A DNA stretch of 64,000 nt, from assembly GCA_905182995.1 (NCBI GenBank), contig CAJJDP010000109.1, positions 310,001-374,000 of the forward strand. Reading direction: 5' to 3'. This document shows positions 43,083 through 56,227 of the stretch, in pieces (within the stretch, counting starts at the first letter, position 1; every line of letters starts with the position of its first letter). The position numbers were made by a program, and so were the translations under genes. The DNA is from Paramecium octaurelia (Eukaryota; Ciliophora; Oligohymenophorea; Peniculida; Parameciidae). Under the pieces are notes generated by a model. It did not search any database. It saw only the letters and a list, made by a program, of their open reading frames with translations, and had not been told where the DNA came from.

Positions 43083-43833
43083 ATGATGTCTTTGGAATAG
43101 AAAAGGAAAGTTTGTTAAAAACATTAGATGGAGATTATAACTATTGATTTAAAGTTATCCACAGGTAAGGAGGAGAAATACCTTTATATAAAGTGTTTAA
43201 TAGAGAAGATTGATATTTAAAATATGGTTTTGGTGGATGTAACTAAAATTATAATTAGGGAGATGAAAAGTGAATTATAATAATTATAGACAATTAAATT
43301 TAATTAAAACTAAAAAAGAATAGAAAAATTTAAATAAATTGAATGCTTGATTAAAGAATACAAATTTTAGGTTTAGAATGGAATTTAATATAATAAATCA
43401 ACTTCATTAGAAAATATAATTAATTGAAAAGGATTTAGAAGAATTAGATTAAAAATCTAAAATTTATAAATTTGAAGATGAAGTTGAAATTCTATCATCA
43501 AATTATAAAGGAAGTTTTAATTATGAAATTCCTATAGAATTTGATAAATTAGAAGATGATAATCAATTTTATGATTCTCTCTAATCAATGTTTTAATCAT
43601 TTACAAATAATCACTCATATACATAAGTTATTGATATATTATAATAGAATCAAAAAATTGAAAAGTCAAAGGAAATTAAAGTATCTAGTATTTAAAAAGA
43701 GAAACAAGTAGATAAATCAGTAATTATTGTATATTAATATTTAGAAAACACCATCTCTCAACATCAAATGCAATAAACATGGAAAAGAAATAATAATGTT
43801 GAATTTAGAACCAAATGAAACTTAAATTTCAAG
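43083..43833 (+). CDS. C-x2-H zinc-like / coiled protein, 5' part (truncated by gap)
   Basis: ATG 43083 (or 43086) begins MMSLEQKRKVCQKHQMEIIT. With a 40-nt intron (43371-43410) and a 25-nt intron (43720-43744) the frame stays open to the N gap. A short CxKHxxEI motif near residue 11 and a second one after the last intron (IKCNKHGKEIIMLNLEPNE) frame a helical region (KIQLIEKDLEELDQ; EIPIEFDKLEDDNQFYDSLQ). From memory this N-terminal duplication is characteristic of a Paramecium-expanded family with an SPRY-like tail. The first intron is longer than usual, so that joint is the weakest part of the model. The 3' half lies in the gap. Confidence 0.6.
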
Positions 43834-44352
43834 NNNNNNNNNNNNNNNNNNNNNNNNNNNNNNNNNNNNNNNNNNNNNNNNNNNNNNNNNNNNNNNNNNN
43901 NNNNNNNNNNNNNNNNNNNNNNNNNNNNNNNNNNNNNNNNNNNNNNNNNNNNNNNNNNNNNNNNNNNNNNNNNNNNNNNNNNNNNNNNNNNNNNNNNNNN
44001 NNNNNNNNNNNNNNNNNNNNNNNNNNNNNNNNNNNNNNNNNNNNNNNNNNNNNNNNNNNNNNNNNNNNNNNNNNNNNNNNNNNNNNNNNNNNNNNNNNNN
44101 NNNNNNNNNNNNNNNNNNNNNNNNNNNNNNNNNNNNNNNNNNNNNNNNNNNNNNNNNNNNNNNNNNNNNNNNNNNNNNNNNNNNNNNNNNNNNNNNNNNN
44201 NNNNNNNNNNNNNNNNNNNNNNNNNNNNNNNNNNNNNNNNNNNNNNNNNNNNNNNNNNNNNNNNNNNNNNNNNNNNNNNNNNNNNNNNNNNNNNNNNNNN
44301 NNNNNNNNNNNNNNNNNNNNNNNNNNNNNNNNNNNNNNNNNNNNNNNNNNNN
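43834..44352. other. assembly gap (519 N)
   Basis: A run of N. The flanks share sequence: 43030 onward and 44353 onward align at an offset of 1323 bp but diverge further in. The gap size may therefore be nominal and the two flanks may be paralogues or alleles. Confidence 0.95.
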
Positions 44353-44405
44353 TATAATATTAATTGTGTACATATATTTACAGATATAAAATACAAAAAT
44401 ATAAA

Positions 44406-45812
44406 ATGATGTCTTTGGAATAGAAAAGGAAAGTTTGTTAAAAACATTAGATGGAGATTATAACTATTGATTTAAAGTTATCCACAGGTAAGGAGGAGAA
44501 ATACCTTTATATAAAGTGTTTAATAGAGAAGATTGATATTTAAAATATGGTTTTGGTGGATGTAACTAAAATTATAATTAGGGAGATGAAAAGTGAATTA
44601 TAATAATTATAGACAATTAAATTTAATTAAAACTAAAAAAGAATAGAAAAATTTAAATAAATTGAATGCTTGATTAAAGAATACAAATTTTAGGTTTAGA
44701 ATGGAATTTAATATAATAAATCAACTTCATTAGAAAATATAATTAATTGAAAAGGATTTAGAAGAATTAGATCAGATAAATAAAATTTATACATTTGAAG
44801 ATGAAGTTGAAATTCTATCATAACATTATAAAGGAAGTTATAATTATGAGATTCCAATAGAACTTGACAAATTACAAGATTATAATCAATTTTATGATTC
44901 TATCTAATCAATGTTATAATCATTTCCAAATGTTCAGTCATATCTATAAGTTATTGATATATTATAAGAGAATCAGAAAATCGAACAGTCAAATGAAATG
45001 AAAGCATCTAGTATTAATAAAGTGAAAGAATTAGATAAATCATTGTTTATTAAATATGTTAATATTTAGAAAAAACCAGAATCCTTATTAAATGAAAATA
45101 AAAGCAGATGATATTTATAACCTTAAAAAACAATTATAGCGAACTTAAGATTAACTGATATCATTGCAAAAAGATTGTGAAGATGTTAAATATTTATAGA
45201 AATAGATTTAAATAATATGATATTATGAGTATTATTATTAGAAGTAGTAATAGTAATTAGATAAATATCCTTCAAGTTTAACATTTTCGACATTATTTAA
45301 ACATAATAATAGTTGAATTTCTTAAACTGTAATTGTTTTTGCCGAAACTGCTAATGGTAGTGCTTTTTTGTGATTAAATGATTCCAAAACATGGATTAGT
45401 TAAACTTGCATTTAAAATGTTAGATAATTGCAATGTTATGATAGGAATAGGTTTTAGGGATATTATATAAAAGTATAATTATTAAAGTTCTGGAATAGGG
45501 TATTTATTTTTATTTAATTTCTTATATTAGAACATATTTTATACATTATGATGGCAGAAGTTTCAATCATGATTAATCAGATAGGGATTGTAAGTATATA
45601 TCATTTAAATTTACCATAAATGATATAATAATAATTGAAGTTGATATTCCCAATAAGTATATTAAATGGATTAAGCAATCAACAAATGAATCTTTCGTAA
45701 ATATTCAACTCTATATAAGACACTCAACATAAACACATCATAAGATCTTTAACCATGTGTAGATTTAGCTGATAAGTCGAAAGTAAAAATATTAACACAT
45801 TTCATCAATTGA
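44406..45812 (+). pseudogene. C-x2-H / coiled-coil protein with SPRY-like C-terminus, damaged copy
   Basis: Starts like the gene at 43083 and keeps its 40-nt intron (44694-44733). A 25-nt intron (45045-45069) leads into a coiled coil (YNLKKQLQRTQDQLISLQKD). The C-terminus has the family's beta-sandwich domain: LTFSTLFKHNNS, CDQMIPKHGLVKLAFKMLDN, MIGIGFRDIIQKYNYQ, ISFKFTINDIIIIEVDIPNK, KWIKQSTNESF. A 23-nt intron (45697-45719) then gives DLQPCVDLADKSKVKIL and TGA 45810-45812. Two in-frame TGA codons (about 45221 and 45313) and two single-base slips, both in short homopolymers (T6 at 45364-45369 and GGG at 45498-45500), break the frame. It is a recent pseudogene or carries base-call errors. The second CxKH motif of its relative is missing here. 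Confidence 0.6.
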
Positions 45813-48800
45813 ATTATATAAAAATTTAATACATATTTTATTTTTTCAAAAAAAATTGCACCTTCTTAATAAAAAGAATGATTATAATCATTTATCATTA
45901 AATATTTAGTTTGACATTATGGTTATTCAAATTCTTGATTTAAAAAATAATGCAAAAAGTAGTAGCTACTTAGGAAAATTTCAATATTCAGCTTTCAAGG
46001 AAAAATCAACTATAGTATCAGAAAGAATCCTTAACAATATTATGATTTGGGATATAAGAAGGCTATGAGAAGAAATAAGGATGAAATAAGAATACAGAAT
46101 TGGAATATGAAAATGGTTAAAAGAAAAATTTTTAATTATCCAAATCTTCATTTCTTTAGAACACAATCAAAGGAATTTCATTTTATTATACTTCGAGGTT
46201 ATACTACAGAGAGGAATAAGTACAGAGCTTAGCCTCTAAGAAAAAAGCAGCGTCCTTCAAATTAGCCAACCTTAAAGACCTGTCAGTTTCTAGATGAGAA
46301 CAAGGAATTAAAAGTAAGCCTCATACAAATCCAAAAGATGAACCTACATTTTATATGTCACTTAAACCACATAATATAATAAGTGTTGCTGGCCAGTTTA
46401 GTCTAATTATTGTATTGAGTCATATCATCAAACTCTTTAAACCTATTATCTACAAAATTTAAGACACATGCATAAAAATTAAATGCAGCTCAAATTAAGT
46501 TTATTTTCCAGTCTAGGTTGCTCATACCTCTGGAATAGCTAATTATCAGATCAAACTCTTAATTAAAAGGTATCTATCTTAAAGATATATCAACTGCCCA
46601 TAATTTAGTTAAAAGAGATAAAATCTTTGAGATTCATTACCAAATTTCAAAAACCAAAAGTTATTCAAGGAAGAAAAACCCTATTCTCTGGAATGGATTT
46701 ATGAACAAATATATGGACTATTTAGAAATTACTGAAAGCTGCAAAAATCTTTACTTGTTTACTCAGAAATATAAAAATTTTAAATTGAAAATAAGAAGAG
46801 AATTTCAGAACCTCAATCAAATTAATCCTTCTACTTACTAAATCCTTTCGTATAAGGTTATAGCTAAACTATGATAATTTTTGATTGTTGATCCATGTCT
46901 TTAATAAGATCTACCTAGGAGTAATTAGCATTAATGAGTAACTTCTACTCTATTCTAAATGGAGAAACTTTTACATAAATAGTGGAGGTAAAGATTTTAT
47001 CACTTCCCTTAATACGATCAGTATTGAGGGCATTATTGATAAATAAACGAGGGATGCAACTTAGATAATCAAAGAAGGAAGGTTTATCCCAAAGTTCTCT
47101 TATAAATTAAATATTTGAGTTAACTTTAGTTACATTGAGATGTGTAATTATATTTTGAAAATATTTACAGGATGAGACAGTAAAGGCTCTATTTATCATC
47201 TTCAAATTTGGAGAAAATAGTTATTTGATTTTTTAAAAAAGTATAATTTTATTATCTTCCAAAGCTAAGAAGGCTAGACCCAGTACTGTACCAAGTCTAT
47301 TCAATTATAGACAATACATTCATTAAGAAGCTTTAATATAAAAACTAAACCCTAAATTTAAATCATCAACTTAAATTATATTCATAATTCCTATACAGAT
47401 TTCTGATTAATTTATATTTTGCTCAAAATTGTGCTAAACATTTCTAAAATAATCAAATTTAATAAATTATTAAATTGATGAATCGTTAAACAATCACAAT
47501 GATGATGAATACAATAAATGACTCTATAACTTGGTTACTGCTCAATTCGAACAGTTTTTGAAGGTCACTATCCTAATAATAATATTTTTGTTTAACGAAT
47601 TAAATGCTATTAAAGTGCTTATATCAGAAGCATCAGTGTATTTAGATATAAGGTTTGCTGGAACTTTCTTGTTCAATTTTTTTCAAATATTTTATACCAG
47701 AGTTTAAATTTCAAATTTTTAACCATCACTATATATTAATGGCTTAAATGCACAATTTTATCTTGAATACTGGCAATTGCAATCTTAGAATTTAAATTCA
47801 ATGAGGTTTACTATTTATTCATATTGCTTTCCTATTGGTAGATAATACATTTAAAGCCATACAAGAAGAAACTTATTCATTGAAGCTCAGTAATTGAAAA
47901 ATGGAAATTCTAAATAGTGTAGAGAGTCAGCCTAACCCTATCCCACATCTAATATTGTGAATAAGAAGGATTTTTTATCTTATCCTCATTCATTCCGTTT
48001 AGAATGTTAAATTATCTCTAAAACATCATTCTAAATTAAAAGTGAATCATCTTTATATTAATCTTTTAAGAGGCCATTAATTCGTAGAAGACAATTTTAA
48101 ACTATTTCAAGGCCAAAAGTTATAGGTAATTATGTCAGTACTTTAATTTATATATTATAAATTCCAGTTTATACACCTCTCATATTTAATATTGTAATAT
48201 TTATAATTTTATCAAATTCTTTTAAAAGATGTAGTTTTTAGATAATAAGAATTAATGTATTCCTAGCTAACCTTTCTCTAAGCTTAACTCAATTTTGCTC
48301 CCTTTTGTCTGCTTAAATGCCCCTGAGAACCTAATACCCTTTAAAAGAAATAACTAAATGGCTTTACCTATATCATTTGAAGTGAAAGACTTCTTGTTAT
48401 CATAAAAATTTTCTAATGCTTTCTTAAATTTTATTTCATTCTACTTTCTTAAATTCTTCGTTAAAATTATCTTATTTCTTTAGTGTTGAATCGCAAGCTT
48501 TCTAATGTTTCGATAAGTAGTTTCAAATTTAATTTAAAGTTATTATTTCCGCCCAATTCCAATTTACTTTGACTAATTTATTTTCAAAGAAATTAGTACT
48601 AGAATCCCCATTTTTTTAACAAGTTTTAGAGTTGATGTTGTAAAGAAAGTGTGAATATTTCTTTAAGCATATGTATTTATTTAATGAAAAGGGGATATTA
48701 TATTCATTAATATTAAAATTTCGATTGAGTCTTATGACCAAAATTCTTTTTTAAATAAAAAATACAGAGTAATTCATTTTATTTCTTATTGCCAGATTAT

Positions 48801-49798
48801 TTTGAAAATATTCAAATTATTCTCAGAAAAAGTTCAACCCTTTAAATTTGATATCAATATCATATGTAATATCAAAAAAAAAAAAAAAAGGGTACTTCAT
48901 TAACTACTTTGTATGTAAACTGATGACCTAATTATCTTTTTAGGGTTCTCCTGCTTCAAGTATTTTTTATCAATTAAAGGCTTGATTGTCACAGAAATGC
49001 ATAATAATTTCATTATGATATTAATCTTTATTCTATTTTCCAAATAAATTACCCCGCTCATAATTAATTATTTATAATTCATTCAAAAAATTTAAAGCAC
49101 ACTTATCTCTATTTCCCCCATATTTTGGAGTTCATCCATAAAATGGTAAATGATGATACTGATTGACAACCTCCTAATAAAATTTAAAGGCTTTGTTAAA
49201 TCACTAGTAGAATTTTGCAAATAATGAGGATTATCACAATAAAGGTTGGATGAAGAACCCTAAACTAATTTATTAATTGCCTAAATGAGAGCTAAGTTAG
49301 ATGTTAGGAAATGATAGTAAATTTTTCAATATCAGGATGAGGAATGAGTAATGAATGCGAAATTTTCTCCACAATATTGACATAGATGAACTTTTGACTT
49401 AAGTTATTTCATCAAAAATTAGAGTGAAAATTTTGTTATTTTTTGATGATCAAAATATTATATGAAAATAAATAATGAAGAGATTTTATTCTTTTCCTAA
49501 TTAATCTGAAATATAATGTGTATATTTTAAACTCAAATTTATAAAGATTACTTCCTTCCTACATATATGTAACTTAAAAATTTATAGATAACTATATCAG
49601 GCATATCCAAGCTACTCTAATATGAACTATCCATTAATGTTTTTCACTTACATTTTGATTTCAGCTAATGATAAGGATGTTGTAAATATATTTCGCTATA
49701 CAAGCATTTTATGCTGTTGATTAAAAAGATATTTGATGATCATCCAGTTAATTGCTGTTGATGATAATGATCTAGTATTTGAGCAAATGCTGAGTTGA
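45813..49798. other. unassigned tract
   Basis: Plus-strand open pieces occur at about 46030-46435 (MRRNKDEIRIQNWNMKMVKR) and 46330-46630 (TFYMSLKPHNIISVAGQFSL), in different overlapping frames. Composition is protein-like, but no domain is recognised and the pieces were not joined. A run of 16 A lies at 48874-48889. 47000-49700 shows nothing I can support. Confidence 0.3.
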
Positions 49799-50572
49799 AT
49801 AACGAGTAGTACCAACAGCATTAATCAATAAAGTAATTCAAGAAACTTTTTACACAGAAGTGTTTGTTTTCCTTCACAAGATCTGAACATTTTAGCAAAG
49901 ATTTTTTTGTAGTTTTAGAACTGCTTGACTAAAATTAATGTAAAAAAGCAATATAATAGACTGGATATGATCTCACTCTCAGCAACCAATGATAAGTTTT
50001 CACTATATATTGATGAGACATATATCACCTATAGTGACTGGCTCCACCAGGATAGCAAAAGCATATAATAATGGTTTAAGCCATGAAATTATGTTGCCAC
50101 ATTTGCCACATTCGATAGCTAAGCAAATCATAAAGGTTTGCACTATGAGGATGGCTATCATTATGCAAGTTTTCTAACGAAGTGGAAAAAATATGATCTG
50201 TACTACCACTAGTCTGCATTTTTCTAAAAAGTGAACTCCAGAAAGTAGAGTCTGACAAAAATCTAGAAGAAATAGCATCTTCAGTTAAACGAAGAAGCTA
50301 ATATGGAAAAAGCTGCAAACGAAAGAGCTCACTGTAATTACTATCAAGTATCCAGTATTTATTATTTCATTAATGCATGCGATACAATAATTCAGACAGT
50401 TTCTGATGACTTCATTATCACAAGAAGTGTAAGATATATATATATCATCCAAAATGTATGGCTCATTCAAGTTAGTAATAAGTTGCTACTTCCTAGAAGT
50501 AACTATGAAATAATCTTGGATAAATATCCATGGTTGAGAGGAGTATTACGTTGTTCGTGGCTATTATACTGA
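49799..50572 (+). pseudogene. transposase-like open frame, possible DNA-transposon remnant
   Basis: The plus-strand frame is open for 258 codons from 49799 to TGA 50570-50572, with a single internal TGA at 50084. The first part ends in NDKFSLYIDETYITYSDWLH. An hydrophobic-IDET motif of this kind resembles the second catalytic Asp context of Tc1/mariner-type DDE transposases, which are known in Paramecium germline DNA. I could not identify the first Asp, the final acidic residue or terminal inverted repeats, so the assignment rests on one motif. No Met start is evident. Confidence 0.25.
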
Positions 50573-53500
50573 AATGTATACATTAAGAAAACTTTCATTT
50601 ATATGGTCATTCAGCAAATTTATTATCATAGTTGGATTGCTTGGTTGAAATATATAAAGTTTCGATAGTTTCTAATTGAATTACTTCAGGAAACGATTTC
50701 ATAAGTAATTCATTTTGAAATCACTGAAGCCAAATAATTAACATCAAAACAGAAAGAGGCATTCATATTCTTAATAAAGAATTAATGTTAGGCAAAAAGA
50801 AAAACTCAAATTGTGCAAAATATTTTCTCAAACAAATAGCAAGTGTTTTATTTTCTATTTTACATATTCAGAATTTTATATCATTCACTTGGCCACATAA
50901 ATAATACATAGTATTAATTTGGATATATTGTTTTACTTGATCTTCAAGGCAAGAGCATTAGAGGATAAACTTGCAAAGATTTCAATCATCGGTTGAAAAG
51001 CCCATAAGTTCTCTTATTATAGAAAATTAGAAAGATTATAAGAGGTGAACATGCATAAAAGGGCTCTCTTCCTCAAATAAAGGCTATTTCTAGTTTTGGT
51101 ATTCATAAAAACCTAAAGTTTTTATTAAATTTACTTTAATTCAGGTGAACTCCAATTTGAAACTTTAGGATCTTTCTTTTTAATTCTTTTCAATAATATA
51201 AGAAAGTTTACCCTCAAAATTTTATCTTATATCCCCTTAATAGTTCAATATGCTTTAAAGAAGACACTTTTTTTAGAAAATCTTTGATCTTTTCATCCCT
51301 TAATATGAATTTAATCCAATAAAAATGATCTATTTTTAACTCCTCCAACTTAAACATTATTATGAAAGACTTTTTGCCAAAATTTTTTATCATTAATATC
51401 TAATGATGAAATACAAAGAGCATTTTGTAAAACGTAAACATTATAGGATGATATATTGAGGAATTTAGTACCAAAAAAAAGAAGATAGTTAAGTTTACAG
51501 AGGAGAGTAGGCCTCCACATCCCATCTTCTCCAAATCAAGCCATTCTAAGAAGATGTTGAAGTAGTTTTCAATACTTGAAACATCAAATATCAAAAGCCA
51601 ACTATAAAATGAGAAAGTAACTCCTATAAATAGAAAGATCACATTATCTAAGAATGAAATTAGAGCCTTCTGAGCGATTTACCAAGGATAGAAGTGGGAG
51701 GTAACTGATGATAAGGGTACTCAAATAAATAAGAGCTAAAAGAAAAGAAGCCTTGTAAATCAGAACTGATTAATGATAGAAATTATAATAGGATTCAGAT
51801 TGGAGACATTCTGTAAACAGATTTTTAGTGTGAATGCAGAATTCTACTTGAAAAATTTTACTTCCATTACTCAATAACTGGAGCTGATTTTATTACAAAG
51901 CTAAGAAGATAATTCAACCAGCCCCATTATACTTTCAGATATTATCAAGTGGAAAAGTAAACCCTTCTCATATTTTAAACAATTAATCCATCAACTTAAT
52001 ATATTCCTATGAAACAAAGAAAATCCAAGATCAATGAGAAGAAGAATTTTCTGGAAATTTGTTCCAAAATTGACTTTTTATTATTAGCAAAAGGAAATCA
52101 TCATAAAATTAAATTAAATTTATACTGAGGGAGAAGATCTACAATCAGAGTCTATACAAGCAAAAATCAGCCAGAGAAGAAGTGAAAATATAAAATTCTC
52201 AGATTAGATAAATAGAAACAAGGGTATTTTCTATTTATGGAACAGATAATTCAAATATTTTGGATTTAACCTTAATCCAGAAAAATGGAGCTAAAAGACG
52301 TATCGAAAGAATCATTGAAGATCACCAGAGGAGGTTGTTTTTAATTTTAGATACTATAGTAAAAAGTTAATAATCCTTCCTTTAAAACACAAAAGTCAGA
52401 CTTAATCAGAATATATTATCTAAATAGATTTACTATCCACTAATTCATTTTTTTTAATATAGTCGAGGGACTTGTTTAAGAATTATAAAGAGCAGGATGA
52501 ATGGTATTCGTATATGAGCATGGCGTTTTTCTAAGTTAATCTCCAGTACTCTTTTCACCCTAGTAATTCACTATTAATAATAGATACTATTTTTAAGATT
52601 AGAATTGCAATCTTATTTTTGTAAATACACAAAGAGAATTTATTGACTAATTAAAGGAGGACAATGAGATAGGACTAGACTTCTATCTCGTGAATTAGAG
52701 ATTTTTGGATATTCAAATTAATTAAAGTATCTAGTGAAGATTTGGAGTAAAGGGCTCAAGCTAAAATACTTTGGAGGATATCTTAACTGGTTAAACTGGC
52801 CCTACTCTTTCCTTTAAGGCTTTGGAAATAATAATCTTTATATATAATAAATAAATGGAAATAGAAGTTCCCTAATAAACAAAAAAAACAATGAACTTGA
52901 TAAATTATCATATCTTTAAGTAAAACTTCTTAAATCCATGACAATACCTGAAGCTTACGATAAAGGGATTTAGAGGGATTTGAATTTTTAGAAGGACTAT
53001 AAAAAACTCAAATTTAAATTACCTAACTAAAATAAGAATTTGATAAACTAAAAAATAAGAACCAAATTTTAATGGTAAATCAAATTAATGATGGCCATTA
53101 AGAGTAATTAATTTAGGTTACAGAAAATAAAATTGTTCAGCTTGAAACTTCAATTAAAGATTTATCAATTGAAAAATTTTAAATATCTCAATATGGGGTG
53201 AAAATTCTAATTATATAGTAAGATGGTTGCGCTTTACAATAAATTTAAACCTTCAAATCCATTGCATTAAAAGATTATTTTGAAATCAAGCTTTGGTGAG
53301 CACATCATAATAATGAATAGGGAGATTTGTATGAAATAATTAAATTGCGGGACATTGTGATTTTTTTTTCTCTGAACCACTATATACCATCATAAGTTGC
53401 TTAGTTATATTTAAGACTCATTTCCAATCTGCGCTGGAAGTGGCTTGTACTCTAGTGAACCCTTCTAAAGATCTTCAAGATAATGTAAAACTTTATCTTT

Positions 53501-56227
53501 ATGATAAGTTCTGCAAAACATTCAATTATATAAGAAAGGATATTCAAAAATGAAGATGATTTATCAAATTAAAATATTGAACTTCTATTATTCTATTATA
53601 TGAGCCACAAAGCAAAATTATGTTTTGATTTTTCGCAAATGTTTTTATATTCTCTTTTTGATCCAAAACTATTGAAATTAGACAATTTAGCCAATAAATG
53701 ATCAAAAGAAAAATTTTTAATTAAGAACCTGTTATGAGACATAATACTCAGATAATATTATATACAAATACAGACTTTTTTCATGACTCATTAATCACAG
53801 AATAATCCTGATCCAATATTTTGACATATTTGCTAACCATATAGTTTACCAAATTTTAAGCATCAAATTAAATAAGCGACGCGGGAGGATGAGTATAAAT
53901 TAAATGAATAAAATAATAATGTTGATTGAATGAAATAAAAAAAAATAACATTAAAAGATGAAAAGAATAAAGATATAAGGGTTTTCCAAAAATTACCTAG
54001 AAATTTAGATGATAAGGATGAAATATTAAGCATTAAGATATTTAATATGCTCATTTATCAATAAATCCTTGTTGAAAGTTGTTGTATGTGTCTAAAGAAT
54101 TTCTCAAAATAATTTAATTCTTAATTAATTCATATAGAAATTGCTATTTTTTTTCAAGCAATGATCAAGAAAAGTTGTTCAATTTTTAGTTAAATATTGA
54201 TAAGGAAGGAAAACCTGGATGATATGCCTGAAAAGAGGATATAATCTCAGCTCTCCATGTTAATGCCTTAAGTTAAACATGCTTCATTTAAATAGTAATT
54301 CAATAGGTCTCAGAAATAATTTGGTTTCTGTAGATGAATTAAATATTCTATTAATCCAAAACCGTATTTGAGAACCACTTTTAAAAGTTATTAATTTCTA
54401 TACCAATTGTCTTTCCAAGAATTATTGATTAATGTGTTTCATAATTGAATTTCTAATTATCTCTTTAATTTTATTTGAACTTCATTTATTGGAGTCATTT
54501 TTTCTAATGTAGCTTAATTTCAATTTGAAATAATAGATGATACTGGTAATTTAGCCAACAAGACAATAAAGAGGAATTAAAACCAATGCTTAATTAAAAC
54601 CTTTCAACCTTTGAACAAAATTGAACTCTCCTTTTAAAGATAATAATTAGCAAAAATTATTATTCTTAGCATTAAGGGGAACTTTGAAAAATAAGAAAAA
54701 CGTGATGGGCATGGTATTGTAATTAAGTTTATAAAGTATCATAAACCTTTGTAATCAACTGCCTATATGATTCCTGTTAGGATGTGTTTTACCAAGGTAT
54801 TGCAACAAGCTCGCTGTCTATTATAAATTAGGTTATAGGAATAAGGCTTAAAGAAATTTCCAGACCAGTATAAGTGATGGAACAGCTATTTACTCAGTAA
54901 AGTATTCTCCTAATTTAATATAGAAATCACTATAATTTGTCAATACTGTATTGAAATGAACTACATTTTGATCCATTTGTAAATTACTAAGGTATTTAAA
55001 AAATAACAACCCTTTAAATCGACGTTCAATAAGTTAAATAAATATTCATAATTATTAATTACTGGCGTTACATGGATTAAGTGGAATTTTCCTCCAATAT
55101 AATGAACCTATGATTTGTAAGTCAAAAGCACAAAATAAACTACAAATTAAATTATTTTTTGAAAAGATAGAATATTCACTTTATTTACGATAGTTATATT
55201 TTATAATTTTTATCCAGCTCAAATATAGATTAACTATATTTCAAAGTGACTTACTCTCTACATTTGCTATTTAAAAAAAAACTGATAAATATTTTCAAAG
55301 TTGATCTTTCCAAAGTTTTTGATCTTTGTGAATTTTATTATTACTAAATTTTTAAGATCACTTTCTTATTTTCACCGTCCATCTTTGGTGTTTTTGTTAT
55401 CTCAAAAGGAATAAAAACAAATCTATTTATGAACTTAAATTTATTGAAAACCCCACCTCTTATGACTTTTTTTTGAATTTGTCATCATCCAAATAAAAAA
55501 AAACGTTTAATATTTATTTTACAAAGGTAACATACCTAAATGAAAGTAGTATTTTGAAATACATAAATTGCTGCCCTTTACTTTCATAGAAATACTTAAT
55601 AATAGAAAATTATAATCTACTAATGCATAAAGTAAGGGTTCCAGCATTTCATTTCATACAATGTTTTTCATCATAATTAACCCTAAAGCAAACCTAATTC
55701 TAGATTTTCAACAACCATTGAATATAATAATTATCCCTTATATATCTTTATCAAATTACCAATTGATGAAAGTGTTCAAGTGCTAATTTTAATAGATTCT
55801 ATAGAATATAAAGTTGCAGAATTATTAATCTAGATTGAATCTCTTTGGTGGGAGGGATGATTTGAAATTTTATGATGAAAATTTTTAGTAAGCAGGCCTT
55901 TACAGGTTGACTATATGTTCAGGAGAGCTTTATTATCTGATATTTATATCATAGAATTTATTATAGATTTCAATATTTGAGTAAAATTAGGATGTATTAA
56001 TAATTAATACCTAATAATTATCCTTAGTATGTACAATATATGATAATGATAATATAACTAATCATAATTATCTTTTTGTTTATTTTTCTGTGAGTAAGAG
56101 CAATCAGATTCAAGAGAAACAAGAAAAAGATCTATGAAACTATTAAGAAGAAAAAATATTTATAATTAAATTAATTTATTAAAACTAAAACAAACTCATC
56201 CTCTAAATAATGATTTCGATATCAATA
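50573..56227. other. unassigned tract with a coiled-coil fragment
   Basis: Plus-strand open pieces: 51452-51673 (EESRPPHPIFSKSSHSKKML, basic), about 52130-52500 (RIIEDHQRRLFLILDTIVKS), 52850-53299 and about 54507-54905 (GHGIVIKFIKYHKPLQSTAY). The 52850-53299 piece is a convincing coiled coil (TQLKQEFDKLKNKNQILMVN; QVTENKIVQLETSIKDLSIE). Its frame slips by one base at the A6 run at 53001-53006. None could be assigned to a family. 55000-56227 shows nothing. Confidence 0.3.

Noticed and set aside
45221-45370. Idea that in-frame TGA codons are read as Trp or that the gene uses stop readthrough
   Set aside because: Alignment by eye to the family puts the motif CDQMIPKHG in a different frame, so one of the TGAs simply lies after a frame slip. 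All intact genes in the window end at TGA.
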